This document shows positions 36,453 through 44,059 of a DNA stretch of 64,000 nt, one piece after another; the stretch's first letter is position 1, and each line of letters opens with the position of its first letter. The position numbers and the translations under genes are program-made. The stretch lies in the NCBI GenBank assembly GCA_013373635.1, contig JABXHN010000038.1, forward strand, positions 27,860 through 91,859. The letters are read 5' to 3'. The notes under the pieces were generated by a model that ran no database searches, was not told the DNA's origin, and was given only the letters and a program-made list of their open reading frames with translations. The DNA comes from Flavobacteriaceae bacterium (lineage in GTDB: Bacteria; Bacteroidota; Bacteroidia; Flavobacteriales; Flavobacteriaceae).

Positions 36453-36928
36453 TAGGATCTAGTAATTTCTAGAATTTCAAATTCAATCGTTCCATTAGGA
36501 ACTTTAATTTCAGCAGTATCTCCTACTTTCTTACCTAAAAGCCCTTTTCCAATAGGAGAGCTTACAGAAATCTTATTGGTCTTGAGATCTGCTTCACTTT
36601 CTGCAACAAGCGTATAGCTCATTTGAGCTCCGTTGACTTTATTTTTAATCTTCACAGTCGAAAGGACTAATACTTTTGAAGTATCCAATTGAGACTCGTC
36701 GATGATTCGTGCATTAGCAACCACCTCTTCTAATTTTGAAATCTTCATTTCTAAAAGACCCTGAGCTTCTTTGGCTGCATCGTACTCGGCATTCTCAGAT
36801 AAATCACCTTTATCTCGCGCCTCTGCAATAGCCTGAGAAGCTTTGGGACGTTCTACATCACGTAAGAAGTCCAGTTCCTCTTTTAGCTTTTTTAATCCTT
36901 CTGCGGTGTAATAACTGACATTACTCAT
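36452..36928 (-). CDS. greA: Transcription elongation factor GreA
   Basis: Rescues stalled RNA polymerase by stimulating transcript cleavage. The chosen start (MSNVSYYTAEGLKKLKEEL) gives 158 residues, the normal size; an in-frame ATG 17 codons upstream lies within the leader hairpin region and is rejected. The coiled coil (residues about 10-75, ARDKGDLSENAEYDAAKEAQ) carries the acidic tip, followed by an FKBP-like domain ending in PNGTIEFEILEI. The leader contains a hairpin with a U-run immediately after the predicted transcription start. Confidence 0.96.
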   Translation of the reverse strand: MSNVSYYTAEGLKKLKEELDFLRDVERPKASQAIAEARDKGDLSENAEYDAAKEAQGLLEMKISKLEEVVANARIIDESQLDTSKVLVLSTVKIKNKVNGAQMSYTLVAESEADLKTNKISVSSPIGKGLLGKKVGDTAEIKVPNGTIEFEILEITRS

Positions 36929-36949
36929 CTTAATTCGTTTTATAAATAG

Positions 36950-36969
36950 AAAAATCCTCTCGAAGAGGA
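36950..36969 (-). promoter_or_regulatory. Hairpin plus U-run in the greA leader
   Basis: On the minus strand TCCTCT (36969-36964) pairs with AGAGGA (36960-36955) across a three-base loop and is followed by five T. It begins a few bases after the expected transcription start and ends 22 bases before the greA ATG. It looks like a small terminator or pause element inside the leader, rather than the end of another gene, since no gene on this strand ends upstream. Confidence 0.5.
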
Positions 36970-36976
36970 CCTTGTA

Positions 36977-36984
36977 CAAATATA
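36977..36984 (-). promoter_or_regulatory. Candidate -7 box for greA
   Basis: The minus strand reads TATATTTG, a full TAnnTTTG match, 49 bases before the chosen greA start. Transcription would begin near 36970, at the foot of the leader hairpin. Confidence 0.45.
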
Positions 36985-37018
36985 TATATTATTTTTAATA
37001 CCACGATGAAATTAACAG

Positions 37019-37465
37019 ATGTTTAGATACTTTTCAAATAGTACTTTTTTGATACTTAGCTTATTAGCAATCTCTTGTACCAAGCAACAAACAAGGAGGA
37101 ATCCTTACATACAAGAAGTTCGATTTTCAGTATCTGTCAATTTGAGTTTACCCTCCTATAACAATTTAACTTCCATTGGGAATCCCGTCTATATTAATGA
37201 ATCTGGAGTTGGCACTAAAGGAGTCTTTGTAATGAATGTTGGGTTTGATCAATTCAGAGCCTTTGAAGCTAGCTGTTCCAATCACATCCCAAATTCCTGC
37301 TCTCTCCTGCAAGTGACAGGACAAAGCGGAATTTGTGATTGTGATGAATTGAATTACAGTCTTTTTACCGGTCAATTACTCAACCGTCCCTCTGAAGGGG
37401 TGTACTACGACCTTTTAGAGTACAACACCCAACTCTCGGGTGATGTCCTTAGAATCTACAATTAA
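37019..37465 (+). CDS. Rieske-like lipoprotein with unusual ligand pattern
   Basis: A 148-residue predicted lipoprotein (lipobox AISC, Cys20). The C-terminal half has the rhythm of a Rieske domain: a Cys cluster (C86-x-x-H89, then C94), a second cluster (C106-x-C108), followed by LNYSLFTGQLLNRP and a terminal beta strand DVLRIYN. A true Rieske site needs two C-x-H motifs (C-x-H and C-x-x-H); here the second His is absent and the first is spaced C-x-x-H. It may bind a different metal, hold disulfides, or be a degenerate scaffold. It is divergent from greA and unlinked to a redox gene. Confidence 0.6.
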   Translation: MFRYFSNSTFLILSLLAISCTKQQTRRNPYIQEVRFSVSVNLSLPSYNNLTSIGNPVYINESGVGTKGVFVMNVGFDQFRAFEASCSNHIPNSCSLLQVTGQSGICDCDELNYSLFTGQLLNRPSEGVYYDLLEYNTQLSGDVLRIYN

Positions 37466-39568
37466 TTAAAAGCCAATAACTGCTCCTAATAAAAAGTTTC
37501 TGGTCGCTTGAGGATAATACCCTGCTCCCTCGATAGTGGTCGTCACTCCAGGAGTGGACCAGGTGTCGTCATAGGTATAAAAATAACCATTGCTTACGTA
37601 TTCAACATTAAAGATATTGTTGACCAAAAGGTTTAATTGTATATCTAAGTTCCAATTGTTTTTAAGCGTATAGGAAGCATTGAAATCACTCACAGTATAA
37701 GCTTCTAAAAGTGAATTCTCAGAGTCGATATTTCCCATATACTGATCCGACACATGCTTTGTCATCAGACTTAAATTCAAGTTTTCCGAAGGAGTATACA
37801 TTAGAATATTTCCGACAATTAATCCAGGGGAAAAAGCGATATGGGTGTCCCCTAATTCTCGAAGCGAGCCATCTCTTTCAAAGAAAAAGTCCCTATTTCT
37901 GTGCTTGCTAATACTGATGTTGGGCATCCAGTTCCATTGATCGTTAAGTCTTACAGAGGCATCGATTTCAATTCCCAATCGATAACTAGAACCGATGTTT
38001 TCACGAATTGGCGCACCAACTTCATTGAGAGCTCCTGTAAGCACTAACTGATCTTTGTAATTCATATAGAACATATTGACATTGAGGGCACTTTTCGAAT
38101 TTAAGAATCGATATCCCAATTCAAAATCATCTAGTGATTCAGGCTTGGGGCTTCCGTTTTTGTAATCGGTACGATTTGGCTCTCTGTTCGCCTTCGCATA
38201 AGAAGCGTAAAAATGTTGTGCCTTATTGATGCTAAAAGTCAATCCAGCCTTAGGGTTAAAAAAACTAAATTGATCGTCGATTTGCTCACCCGTTTTAAGC
38301 TCTGTTTGATAGTTCACCCAACGGTTTTGCAAATCAAAATAGGTGCTCCAACGATCATTGAGATCATAGCGGTATTTGAGGTAAAAGTTTAAATCATTCT
38401 TATTGGAATCATTGTCGTAAAAAGGACTACTTTGAGTTGAGGAACTGTTTTGAAACCAAACGTATTCTCCAAAATGTCTTCCCTTATAGGTGTTGATTCC
38501 ACCACCCAAGATTAATTGACTCTGATCATCTGACTTTTCAACTGAAAAGACCGATCCGTAAAAATCATTGTCTAACCATTTTCGAGTCACGTCATCATCA
38601 CTTCCGTTTTCGTTGTACTCCTCGTAATAACCTTCACCATGAGTAAAGTGTAGTGCCACATTTGAAGACCATCCATTGGATAGTTTTTGATTCCAAATCA
38701 ACTGCATATGATTTTGCAAATAGTCATCGACCTGATCTTCATAAAAGCTTACCTGATCAGCATCATTGAGGTAATAACCTGCATAGTTGTAGGTTCTATC
38801 ATTTTCAAGAGTGAAAGCATCCACTCCATACCAAGCTTGATAAGTGCGTTCGTGTCCTCCAAAAACTAGGGCCTTAATATGCGTATTCTCATCTTTAAAA
38901 GCTCCTTGAACGAAATAGGACTTCAGATCTGAAGAAGCTCGGTCGACATAACCGTCAGATACAATTTTTGAAAAACGTCCTGAAAATGAAAAGCCACCAT
39001 ATGCCTTAGTGTTAAAAGAAACACTGTTATTAAAAGTATTAAAACTACCTATTGAAGATCGTATCATCCCTGAAAACTCCTCTGTTGTAGAAGATGTACT
39101 CAAATTCAAAGAAGCTCCAAAAGCTCCTGCTCCATTGGTTGAAGTCCCCACTCCTCTTTGAAGCTGAAGACTCTCTACTGAAGTCGCAAAATCAGGTAAA
39201 TCCACCCAATAAACTCCTTGAGATTCGGCATCATTGTATGGAATTCCATTAATAGTAACATTAACTCTGGTAGCATCCGAACCTCTTACACGAATACCGG
39301 TATAACCAATACCAGCTCCTGCGTCAGAAGTCGTTACCACTCCTGGAAGATAATTAAGCAGAATCGGCAAATCTTGTCCAAGATTTCTAGTCGCTAACTC
39401 TTCTGCTTTCACATTGGTATAACTCACAGCCATTTTTTTGTCGGCTCTGATTGCTGACACAAATACTTCTTCGAGTTCTACCTTTTGAATACTGTCCTGA
39501 GATTGTTGTTGAGCATTGACCGAAAGACCAATTAGGACTGCGCTCATTGTAGTGAATAAAATTTTCAT
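37466..39568 (-). CDS. TonB-dependent outer-membrane receptor, thiamine-regulated
   Basis: A 700-residue outer-membrane receptor with signal peptide ending VNAQ, a plug domain (LELEEVFVSAIR-like TonB region, then PGVVTTSDAGAGIGYTGIRVRGSDATRVNVTINGIP) and a 22-strand-type barrel ending in aromatic F. A TPP riboswitch lies directly upstream in the same orientation, so the substrate is most likely thiamine or a thiamine precursor or phosphate. An upstream PnuC/PnuT transporter and a small kinase complete an import route. The regulation is seen in the sequence; the substrate is inferred from it. Confidence 0.92.
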   Translation of the reverse strand: MKILFTTMSAVLIGLSVNAQQQSQDSIQKVELEEVFVSAIRADKKMAVSYTNVKAEELATRNLGQDLPILLNYLPGVVTTSDAGAGIGYTGIRVRGSDATRVNVTINGIPYNDAESQGVYWVDLPDFATSVESLQLQRGVGTSTNGAGAFGASLNLSTSSTTEEFSGMIRSSIGSFNTFNNSVSFNTKAYGGFSFSGRFSKIVSDGYVDRASSDLKSYFVQGAFKDENTHIKALVFGGHERTYQAWYGVDAFTLENDRTYNYAGYYLNDADQVSFYEDQVDDYLQNHMQLIWNQKLSNGWSSNVALHFTHGEGYYEEYNENGSDDDVTRKWLDNDFYGSVFSVEKSDDQSQLILGGGINTYKGRHFGEYVWFQNSSSTQSSPFYDNDSNKNDLNFYLKYRYDLNDRWSTYFDLQNRWVNYQTELKTGEQIDDQFSFFNPKAGLTFSINKAQHFYASYAKANREPNRTDYKNGSPKPESLDDFELGYRFLNSKSALNVNMFYMNYKDQLVLTGALNEVGAPIRENIGSSYRLGIEIDASVRLNDQWNWMPNISISKHRNRDFFFERDGSLRELGDTHIAFSPGLIVGNILMYTPSENLNLSLMTKHVSDQYMGNIDSENSLLEAYTVSDFNASYTLKNNWNLDIQLNLLVNNIFNVEYVSNGYFYTYDDTWSTPGVTTTIEGAGYYPQATRNFLLGAVIGF

Positions 39569-39629
39569 TCGTATAAAAATTACGAATAAAAGGGGTCATT
39601 ATTCAGGTTAAAAATAAATAGTTAAAAAA

Positions 39630-39706
39630 ATCCCTTGGCAGCATTACCTGCCCAGGTTCGTTGGGTATAATCTCAGCTCTTGGAAGAGCACCCCTTTGAG
39701 ACAAGG
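39630..39706 (-). promoter_or_regulatory. TPP riboswitch (THI element)
   Basis: Read on the minus strand, the leader has the conserved TPP aptamer parts in order. GGGGUGC is at 39694-39688. A P3-type hairpin GCUCUU/AAGAGC follows, then CUGAGA (39676-39671), AUACCC and AACCUGGGCAGGUAAUGCUGCC (to 39637). The closing AAGGGA ends at 39631. P1 can form from GUCUC and GGGAU. Seven U follow directly after P1 (39630-39624), and the receptor ATG is 62 bases further on. Binding of thiamine diphosphate should switch off the receptor gene at 39568. Confidence 0.95.
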
Positions 39707-39714
39707 CAAAGTTA
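39707..39714 (-). promoter_or_regulatory. Candidate -7 box for the riboswitch-receptor transcript
   Basis: The minus strand reads TAACTTTG, matching TAnnTTTG, immediately upstream of the aptamer, so that transcription would start at about its first base. This predicts a receptor transcript independent of the upstream kinase gene. Confidence 0.45.
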
Positions 39715-39730
39715 TAACTAAATTTTAGAA

Positions 39731-40309
39731 TTAATTGCCCTTCTTTTTGATTTTTGCAACGAGCTCGTCAATGACTTGAGTAGCAGCAGCTAAACGCTGC
39801 TTTTTATCTCCTTTGAGGATGATATAGGGTTTATTATATCGATCCAAGGTATTTTTAAAAAGCTCAAAAAGTTCCTCTCTTTGGTCGGGACGATCTCTTA
39901 AATCATCGTACTCCCAAGGCACATCGATATAGGTTAAAAAATACATATCGTAGGAATTAGAAAGAGCAGCTTCTTTAATCAGCGGATCACAATTTTTGTA
40001 ATAAAGCTCGTAGTACACCATGGTCTCTAAGAGATCAGTATCGCAAATGAGTACGTCCGTTGCTTTTTGAGCGAGCTCATTTTCTGTTTCAATCTGACCA
40101 TAAGCAATGGGTAACATGTCTTTTTCTTCACAAACTTTACGCTCGTTATTCCATTTTTTTTGAAGGTATTCTCGGGCGTATTCTGGGCACCAAACCGAGT
40201 TGTAATAGCGTGCTAAATGTTCTGAAAGTGTTGTTTTGCCGGTAGATTCAGGACCAAATAAAGCTACTTTTACTACTGCTGAAGGTTGTTGTCTAAGCGT
40301 CTTTTCCAT
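39731..40309 (-). CDS. NadR-like P-loop kinase, likely in vitamin salvage
   Basis: A 192-residue ATPase resembling the ribosylnicotinamide kinase domain of NadR. Walker A is GPESTGKTT near residues 19-27, followed by WCPEYAREYL, CDTDLLETMVYYELYY and DDLRDRPDQRE. It would phosphorylate an imported nucleoside-like vitamin to trap it. Its start overlaps the end of the transporter gene by 37 bases. With a TPP riboswitch and TonB receptor just downstream, the substrate may be thiamine rather than nicotinamide riboside. No nucleotidyltransferase domain is present. Confidence 0.85.
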   Translation of the reverse strand: MEKTLRQQPSAVVKVALFGPESTGKTTLSEHLARYYNSVWCPEYAREYLQKKWNNERKVCEEKDMLPIAYGQIETENELAQKATDVLICDTDLLETMVYYELYYKNCDPLIKEAALSNSYDMYFLTYIDVPWEYDDLRDRPDQREELFELFKNTLDRYNKPYIILKGDKKQRLAAATQVIDELVAKIKKKGN

Positions 40310-40908
40310 TCCATATAGCCCATTAGGGCAATTGCTGTAAAGATTAAATATTGAAACGAGGTAAATATAAGGCCTTTATACCAATAAAGGGGAATCGATA
40401 TCAAATCCCCGACAATCCAAAAGATCCAGTTTTCAATTTTTTTCTTTGCCATCAACCACATTCCGACAAAAAATATAGCGGTGGTAATGGTATCGACATA
40501 AGCAGTCCATGAAGTGAATTTATCAAAGTAACGGTATACTAGAATCACAAAGATCACCGTGATAAAAAAGAAGAGAACTGAATTTCTTTTTTCCTGAGGA
40601 CTGGTCCTAGAGATGGAGACGACATTGTTTAAATCATCTTTTCTAGTCCAAACCCACCAACCATAAACACTTAAAGCGGTGTAATAAGCATTGATCAACA
40701 TATCGCCTAGAAGAGAATAAACCCAGAGAATGTAGACAAAGAGAGCGGTACTTATAATACCCGTTGGAAATACCCAAATATGTTCTTTTTTAGCATACCA
40801 AACACTAAAAAAACCAAAGAGTACAGCGATCATTTCAAGGACTATTAAATGAGTGTCCATTGAATAATAGGGTTCAAATACAAGATACCAAATCGATCGT
40901 TCTTCCAT
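40273..40908 (-). CDS. pnuC: PnuC/PnuT-family vitamin transporter
   Basis: A 211-residue inner-membrane protein with about seven helices and PnuC-family motifs: HIWVFPTGIIST, GDMLINAYYTALSVYGWWVW and WTAYVDTITTAIFFVGMWLMA. PnuC carries nicotinamide riboside; PnuT homologues carry thiamine. Linkage to a NadR-like kinase would suggest nicotinamide riboside, but the adjacent TPP riboswitch and TonB receptor favour thiamine. It starts 3 bases after the phosphopantetheinyl transferase gene and overlaps the kinase gene. The symbol denotes the family, not the substrate. Confidence 0.87.
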   Translation of the reverse strand: MEERSIWYLVFEPYYSMDTHLIVLEMIAVLFGFFSVWYAKKEHIWVFPTGIISTALFVYILWVYSLLGDMLINAYYTALSVYGWWVWTRKDDLNNVVSISRTSPQEKRNSVLFFFITVIFVILVYRYFDKFTSWTAYVDTITTAIFFVGMWLMAKKKIENWIFWIVGDLISIPLYWYKGLIFTSFQYLIFTAIALMGYMEWKRRLDNNLQQ

Positions 40909-40911
40909 GAG

Positions 40912-41541
40912 TTAAGCTAATGCGTATACCAAGCAATAATTTTCAATAGGTTCAAAATGTACATCGAAATACACCCTAGCATTGTTAAAGTGAATATGAC
41001 CTGTAGTCTTTTCATCTACTAGGTGAAAATCATCGATGTCGATATGTTGTAAAAAACTCAAACCTGGTTTGGGATAAATCTTATAAATGGATTCCTTTGC
41101 TCCCCATATACAGGTGAGTTTAGTGATGATTTCAGCATCGTTTCGCTGATGTTCAACAAGTGGATAGGTCGAAAACTTATGAGCGATCTTAACTATTTTA
41201 GGACGTTGTTTTTCAATGTCAATTCCCACAGCTCTATTGGAACTCACAATGATGGCGGTAAATTCAAATGAGTGGGTAATAGAAATATAGTGATCGTTTT
41301 CCAAATGGGGTTTCCCCATATGGTCATAATAAAGATCTTCATCCGATAGCTCCTCAATTTTTAGCAAGTGACGAATACTCAAATACCCTTTTCGATGAAT
41401 TTCAGATTTCATTGAATCAACCCTTTTGACACTCGAAGGTTTGAGTCTAATTCCCTGATGAAGCTCTTCTTCAGTTTCGGTGAGTTTCCAAAGGTGCACT
41501 CTAGTATTCTCATCAAAATGTATGGATTTGTAAAGTGGCAT
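40912..41541 (-). CDS. 4'-phosphopantetheinyl transferase superfamily protein
   Basis: A 209-residue Sfp-type enzyme that attaches the phosphopantetheine arm of CoA to carrier proteins. The magnesium-binding motif VGIDIEKQRP and the downstream CIWGAKESIYKIYP motif, (W/F)-x-x-KE-x-x-x-K, are both present. It lies upstream of pnuC with a 3-base gap and divergent from ahcY. Whether it serves fatty acid synthesis or a secondary pathway is not visible; no polyketide or peptide synthetase genes are in the window. Confidence 0.9.
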   Translation of the reverse strand: MPLYKSIHFDENTRVHLWKLTETEEELHQGIRLKPSSVKRVDSMKSEIHRKGYLSIRHLLKIEELSDEDLYYDHMGKPHLENDHYISITHSFEFTAIIVSSNRAVGIDIEKQRPKIVKIAHKFSTYPLVEHQRNDAEIITKLTCIWGAKESIYKIYPKPGLSFLQHIDIDDFHLVDEKTTGHIHFNNARVYFDVHFEPIENYCLVYALA

Positions 41542-41559
41542 AAATCGAATTCTGTTTTG

Positions 41560-41567
41560 TATCTTTG
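41560..41567 (+). promoter_or_regulatory. Candidate -7 box for ahcY
   Basis: TATCTTTG, a full TAnnTTTG match, 41 bases before the ahcY start codon. Confidence 0.45.
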
Positions 41568-41608
41568 CGGTCTAATTAAAAGCTATACTACGAAAGTAAT
41601 CAAAAGTT

Positions 41609-42925
41609 ATGAGTACATCGACAATACCTTACGTTCCCTTTAAAGTTAAAGACACTTCTTTAGCAGACTGGGGTAGAAAAGAAATCGAACTAGCGGAAGC
41701 TGAAATGCCAGGACTAATGGCGCTTCGAGAGGAATACGGAGCACAACAACCACTTAAAGGAGCTCGTATTGCTGGATGTTTGCATATGACTATTCAAACA
41801 GCGGTTCTTATTGAAACCTTAGTAGCACTTGGTGCTGAAGTGACTTGGTCTTCTTGTAATATCTTCTCAACTCAAGATCACGCTGCTGCGGCTATCGCAG
41901 CTGCAGGGATTCCAGTTTACGCATGGAAAGGAATGAATGAAGAAGAATTTGACTGGTGTATCGAGCAAACACTTTTCTTTGGAGAAGATCGCAAACCTCT
42001 CAATATGATCTTAGATGATGGTGGGGATTTGACCAATATGGTATTGGATCGCTATCCAGAACTCGCTGCTGGTATCAAGGGTCTTTCTGAAGAAACCACA
42101 ACTGGTGTTCACCGTCTCTACGAGCGCGTTAAAAACGGAACACTTCCAATGCCAGCAATTAACGTCAATGACTCGGTCACCAAATCGAAATTTGACAACA
42201 AATACGGCTGTAGAGAATCGGCAGTTGATGCGATTCGTAGAGCAACTGATGTCATGCTTGCTGGTAAACAAGTAGTCGTTTGTGGCTATGGGGATGTCGG
42301 CAAGGGAACTGCTGCGTCGTTTAGAGGTGCGGGTTCTATTGTTACCGTTACTGAAGTCGATCCTATTTGCGCACTTCAAGCACTGATGGATGGTTTTGAG
42401 GTAAAGACCTTAGAGACTGTAGCTTCTAAGGCTGATATAGTAATTACCACCACTGGAAATAAAGACATTGTTAGAAGTGAGCACTTTGAGGCTTTTAAAG
42501 ACAAAGCCATCGTATGTAATATCGGCCACTTCGACAATGAGATCGATATGGCTTGGCTCAACAAAAATCACGGGGCTTCAAAAGTTGAAATCAAACCTCA
42601 AGTCGATAAATACACCATCAATGGTAAAGACATCATTGTCCTCGCTGAAGGAAGACTTGTAAACCTTGGTTGTGCTACAGGTCACCCATCCTTTGTGATG
42701 AGTAACTCGTTCACCAATCAGACTCTTGCTCAAATCGAGCTTTGGACCAATGCGGATGCATATGAAAATCAAGTGTATATGTTACCAAAACACTTAGATG
42801 AAAAGGTAGCTGCACTTCACTTAGATCGTCTTGGGGCTGAGCTTACCGAGCTCAAGCAAGACCAAGCTGATTATATAGGAGTACCTCAAAAAGGTCCTTT
42901 TAAACCAGAATACTACAGATACTAA
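41609..42925 (+). CDS. ahcY: Adenosylhomocysteinase
   Basis: Splits S-adenosylhomocysteine into adenosine and homocysteine, restoring the methylation cycle. The 438-residue protein has the NAD-binding loop [24 protein letters not shown] with the catalytic Lys/Asp, the [12 protein letters not shown] segment with His, and the C-terminal KPEYYRY ending used for cofactor binding by the neighbouring subunit. Length is normal. It stands alone between a divergent PPTase gene and convergent ribosomal protein genes. Confidence 0.98.
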   Translation: MSTSTIPYVPFKVKDTSLADWGRKEIELAEAEMPGLMALREEYGAQQPLKGARIAGCLHMTIQTAVLIETLVALGAEVTWSSCNIFSTQDHAAAAIAAAGIPVYAWKGMNEEEFDWCIEQTLFFGEDRKPLNMILDDGGDLTNMVLDRYPELAAGIKGLSEETTTGVHRLYERVKNGTLPMPAINVNDSVTKSKFDNKYGCRESAVDAIRRATDVMLAGKQVVVCGYGDVGKGTAASFRGAGSIVTVTEVDPICALQALMDGFEVKTLETVASKADIVITTTGNKDIVRSEHFEAFKDKAIVCNIGHFDNEIDMAWLNKNHGASKVEIKPQVDKYTINGKDIIVLAEGRLVNLGCATGHPSFVMSNSFTNQTLAQIELWTNADAYENQVYMLPKHLDEKVAALHLDRLGAELTELKQDQADYIGVPQKGPFKPEYYRY

Positions 42926-42950
42926 TTTAATTAGTATCTAGTTTAATACA

Positions 42951-42983
42951 AAAGCCTTCCATGTGGAAGGCTTTGTTGTTTTT
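42951..42983 (+). terminator. Intrinsic terminator after ahcY
   Basis: A perfect 10-bp stem AAAGCCTTCC with GGAAGGCTTT and an ATGT loop (42951-42974), followed by GTTGTTTTT. The same 24 bases recur at 43023-43046. Confidence 0.85.
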
Positions 42984-43015
42984 AAGGATAAAGTCTTTTC
43001 TATCATAAATCAATA

Positions 43016-43046
43016 GACAAAAAAAGCCTTCCATGTGGAAGGCTTT
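43016..43046 (-). terminator. Intrinsic terminator after rplU-rpmA
   Basis: The second copy of the hairpin (43023-43046) is preceded on the plus strand by an A-rich run, giving a T-run for minus-strand transcripts coming from rpmA, whose stop is 26 bases away. Confidence 0.85.
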
Positions 43047-43071
43047 ATATCGTTACGGTCTCAAATTCTTA

Positions 43072-43332
43072 TTAAACCTCAAAAGGCTCAATAGATACAT
43101 AAGATTTTCCGTTCGCTTTCTTTTGGAACTTAACCAAACCGTCAACTTTAGCGTGTAAGGTATGGTCTTTTCCTAAATATACGTTCTCACCTGGATTGTG
43201 TTGAGTACCACGTTGTCTAACGATGATATTACCTGCGATTGCAGCTTGTCCACCAAAAATCTTAACTCCTAATCGTTTCGATTCTGATTCTCTACCGTTC
43301 TTCGAACTACCAACTCCTTTTTTATGTGCCAT
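43072..43332 (-). CDS. rpmA: 50S ribosomal protein L27
   Basis: An 86-residue protein starting [16 protein letters not shown], with the conserved [11 protein letters not shown] and [16 protein letters not shown] segments of bL27, whose N-terminal tail reaches the peptidyl transferase centre. The N-terminus begins directly at the mature sequence, without the Firmicutes-type cleaved leader. It is 18 bases behind rplU. Confidence 0.98.
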   Translation of the reverse strand: MAHKKGVGSSKNGRESESKRLGVKIFGGQAAIAGNIIVRQRGTQHNPGENVYLGKDHTLHAKVDGLVKFQKKANGKSYVSIEPFEV

Positions 43333-43350
43333 TTTTTAACTTTTTATCGG

Positions 43351-43854
43351 TTAACTTAATGCAGCGATTAAATCTGCTTTCTTCATTGAAGAAATTCCTT
43401 CAATTCCTTTAGCTTTCGCTAAATCTTTCAATTCAGCTACAGTCTTTGAACTTAAATCTTCAGAGGCAGCTTCAGCTTTCTTTGGTGCAGCTGGTTTTGC
43501 TTCAGCTTTAGCAGCTTCTTTCTTAGCAGCTGGTTTAGAACCAGAAGCAGAAATACCTTCGATTAAGATCTCAGTTAAATATTGTCTGTGACCGTTTTTC
43601 TTACGGTAACCTTTACGTCTTTTCTTTTTGAAAACGATTACCTTATCACCTTTAAGGTGCTTTAAAACTTTTGCTTCAACAGAAGCTCCGTTTATAGCCG
43701 GGGCGCCAATAGTAACTTTCTTGTCATCATCTAACAAAAGAACGTTGTCGAAATTTAATTTCGAACCTTCTTCTGCGTCCAAACGATGAACGAAAACTTT
43801 TTGGTCTTTTGCAACTTTAAATTGCTGCCCTGCTATCTCTACAATTGCGTACAT
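43351..43854 (-). CDS. rplU: 50S ribosomal protein L21 with C-terminal extension
   Basis: A 167-residue bL21. Residues 1-103 are the usual protein ([14 protein letters not shown], then [14 protein letters not shown]). The remaining 60 are an extra tail: an Ala/Lys-rich linker ([19 protein letters not shown]) and a short helical motif [16 protein letters not shown] followed by [12 protein letters not shown], resembling the Rho N-terminal or SAP-like helix-extended-loop-helix. Typical bL21 is about 103 residues. The tail may touch RNA or DNA or another ribosomal component; this is inference. Confidence 0.97.
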   Translation of the reverse strand: MYAIVEIAGQQFKVAKDQKVFVHRLDAEEGSKLNFDNVLLLDDDKKVTIGAPAINGASVEAKVLKHLKGDKVIVFKKKRRKGYRKKNGHRQYLTEILIEGISASGSKPAAKKEAAKAEAKPAAPKKAEAASEDLSSKTVAELKDLAKAKGIEGISSMKKADLIAALS

Positions 43855-43903
43855 AGCTTAATGATTATAATAAATTAATTCAACCTTTTTATTAAGGCGG
43901 GTG

Positions 43904-43911
43904 CAAATATA
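43904..43911 (-). promoter_or_regulatory. Candidate -7 box for rplU-rpmA
   Basis: The minus strand reads TATATTTG, a full TAnnTTTG match, 50 bases before rplU. The leader between contains a small CCTT/AAGG hairpin near 43883-43896. Confidence 0.45.
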
Positions 43912-44059
43912 GCTCCTTTTTAGAAAATAATAAAGTTTTTTTAATCAAAAAATCTAGGCTATGCTGCTTAACTACAAAATCTTACACTTTAAAGTTTTAA
44001 TTTGTTAATTCCACAGATATAGACTAATTTCATTAGCCAATTATCAAACTTAAAAAATT

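Larger units (their letters stand above)
42951..43046. repeat. Two identical 24-bp terminator hairpins, 72 bases apart
   Basis: The hairpin at 42951-42974 is repeated without mismatch at 43023-43046. The copies serve convergent transcripts, ahcY on the plus strand and rpmA on the minus strand. Being palindromic, each also reads the same on the other strand. Confidence 0.9.

Noticed and set aside
42011..42379. A 122-codon open frame opposite ahcY
   Set aside because: It is antisense to a highly conserved enzyme, with no family match and no start context.
42951..43046. The repeated hairpins as ends of an insertion sequence or a small mobile element
   Set aside because: Only 48 bases lie between the copies, with no coding capacity; each copy is placed and oriented as a terminator.
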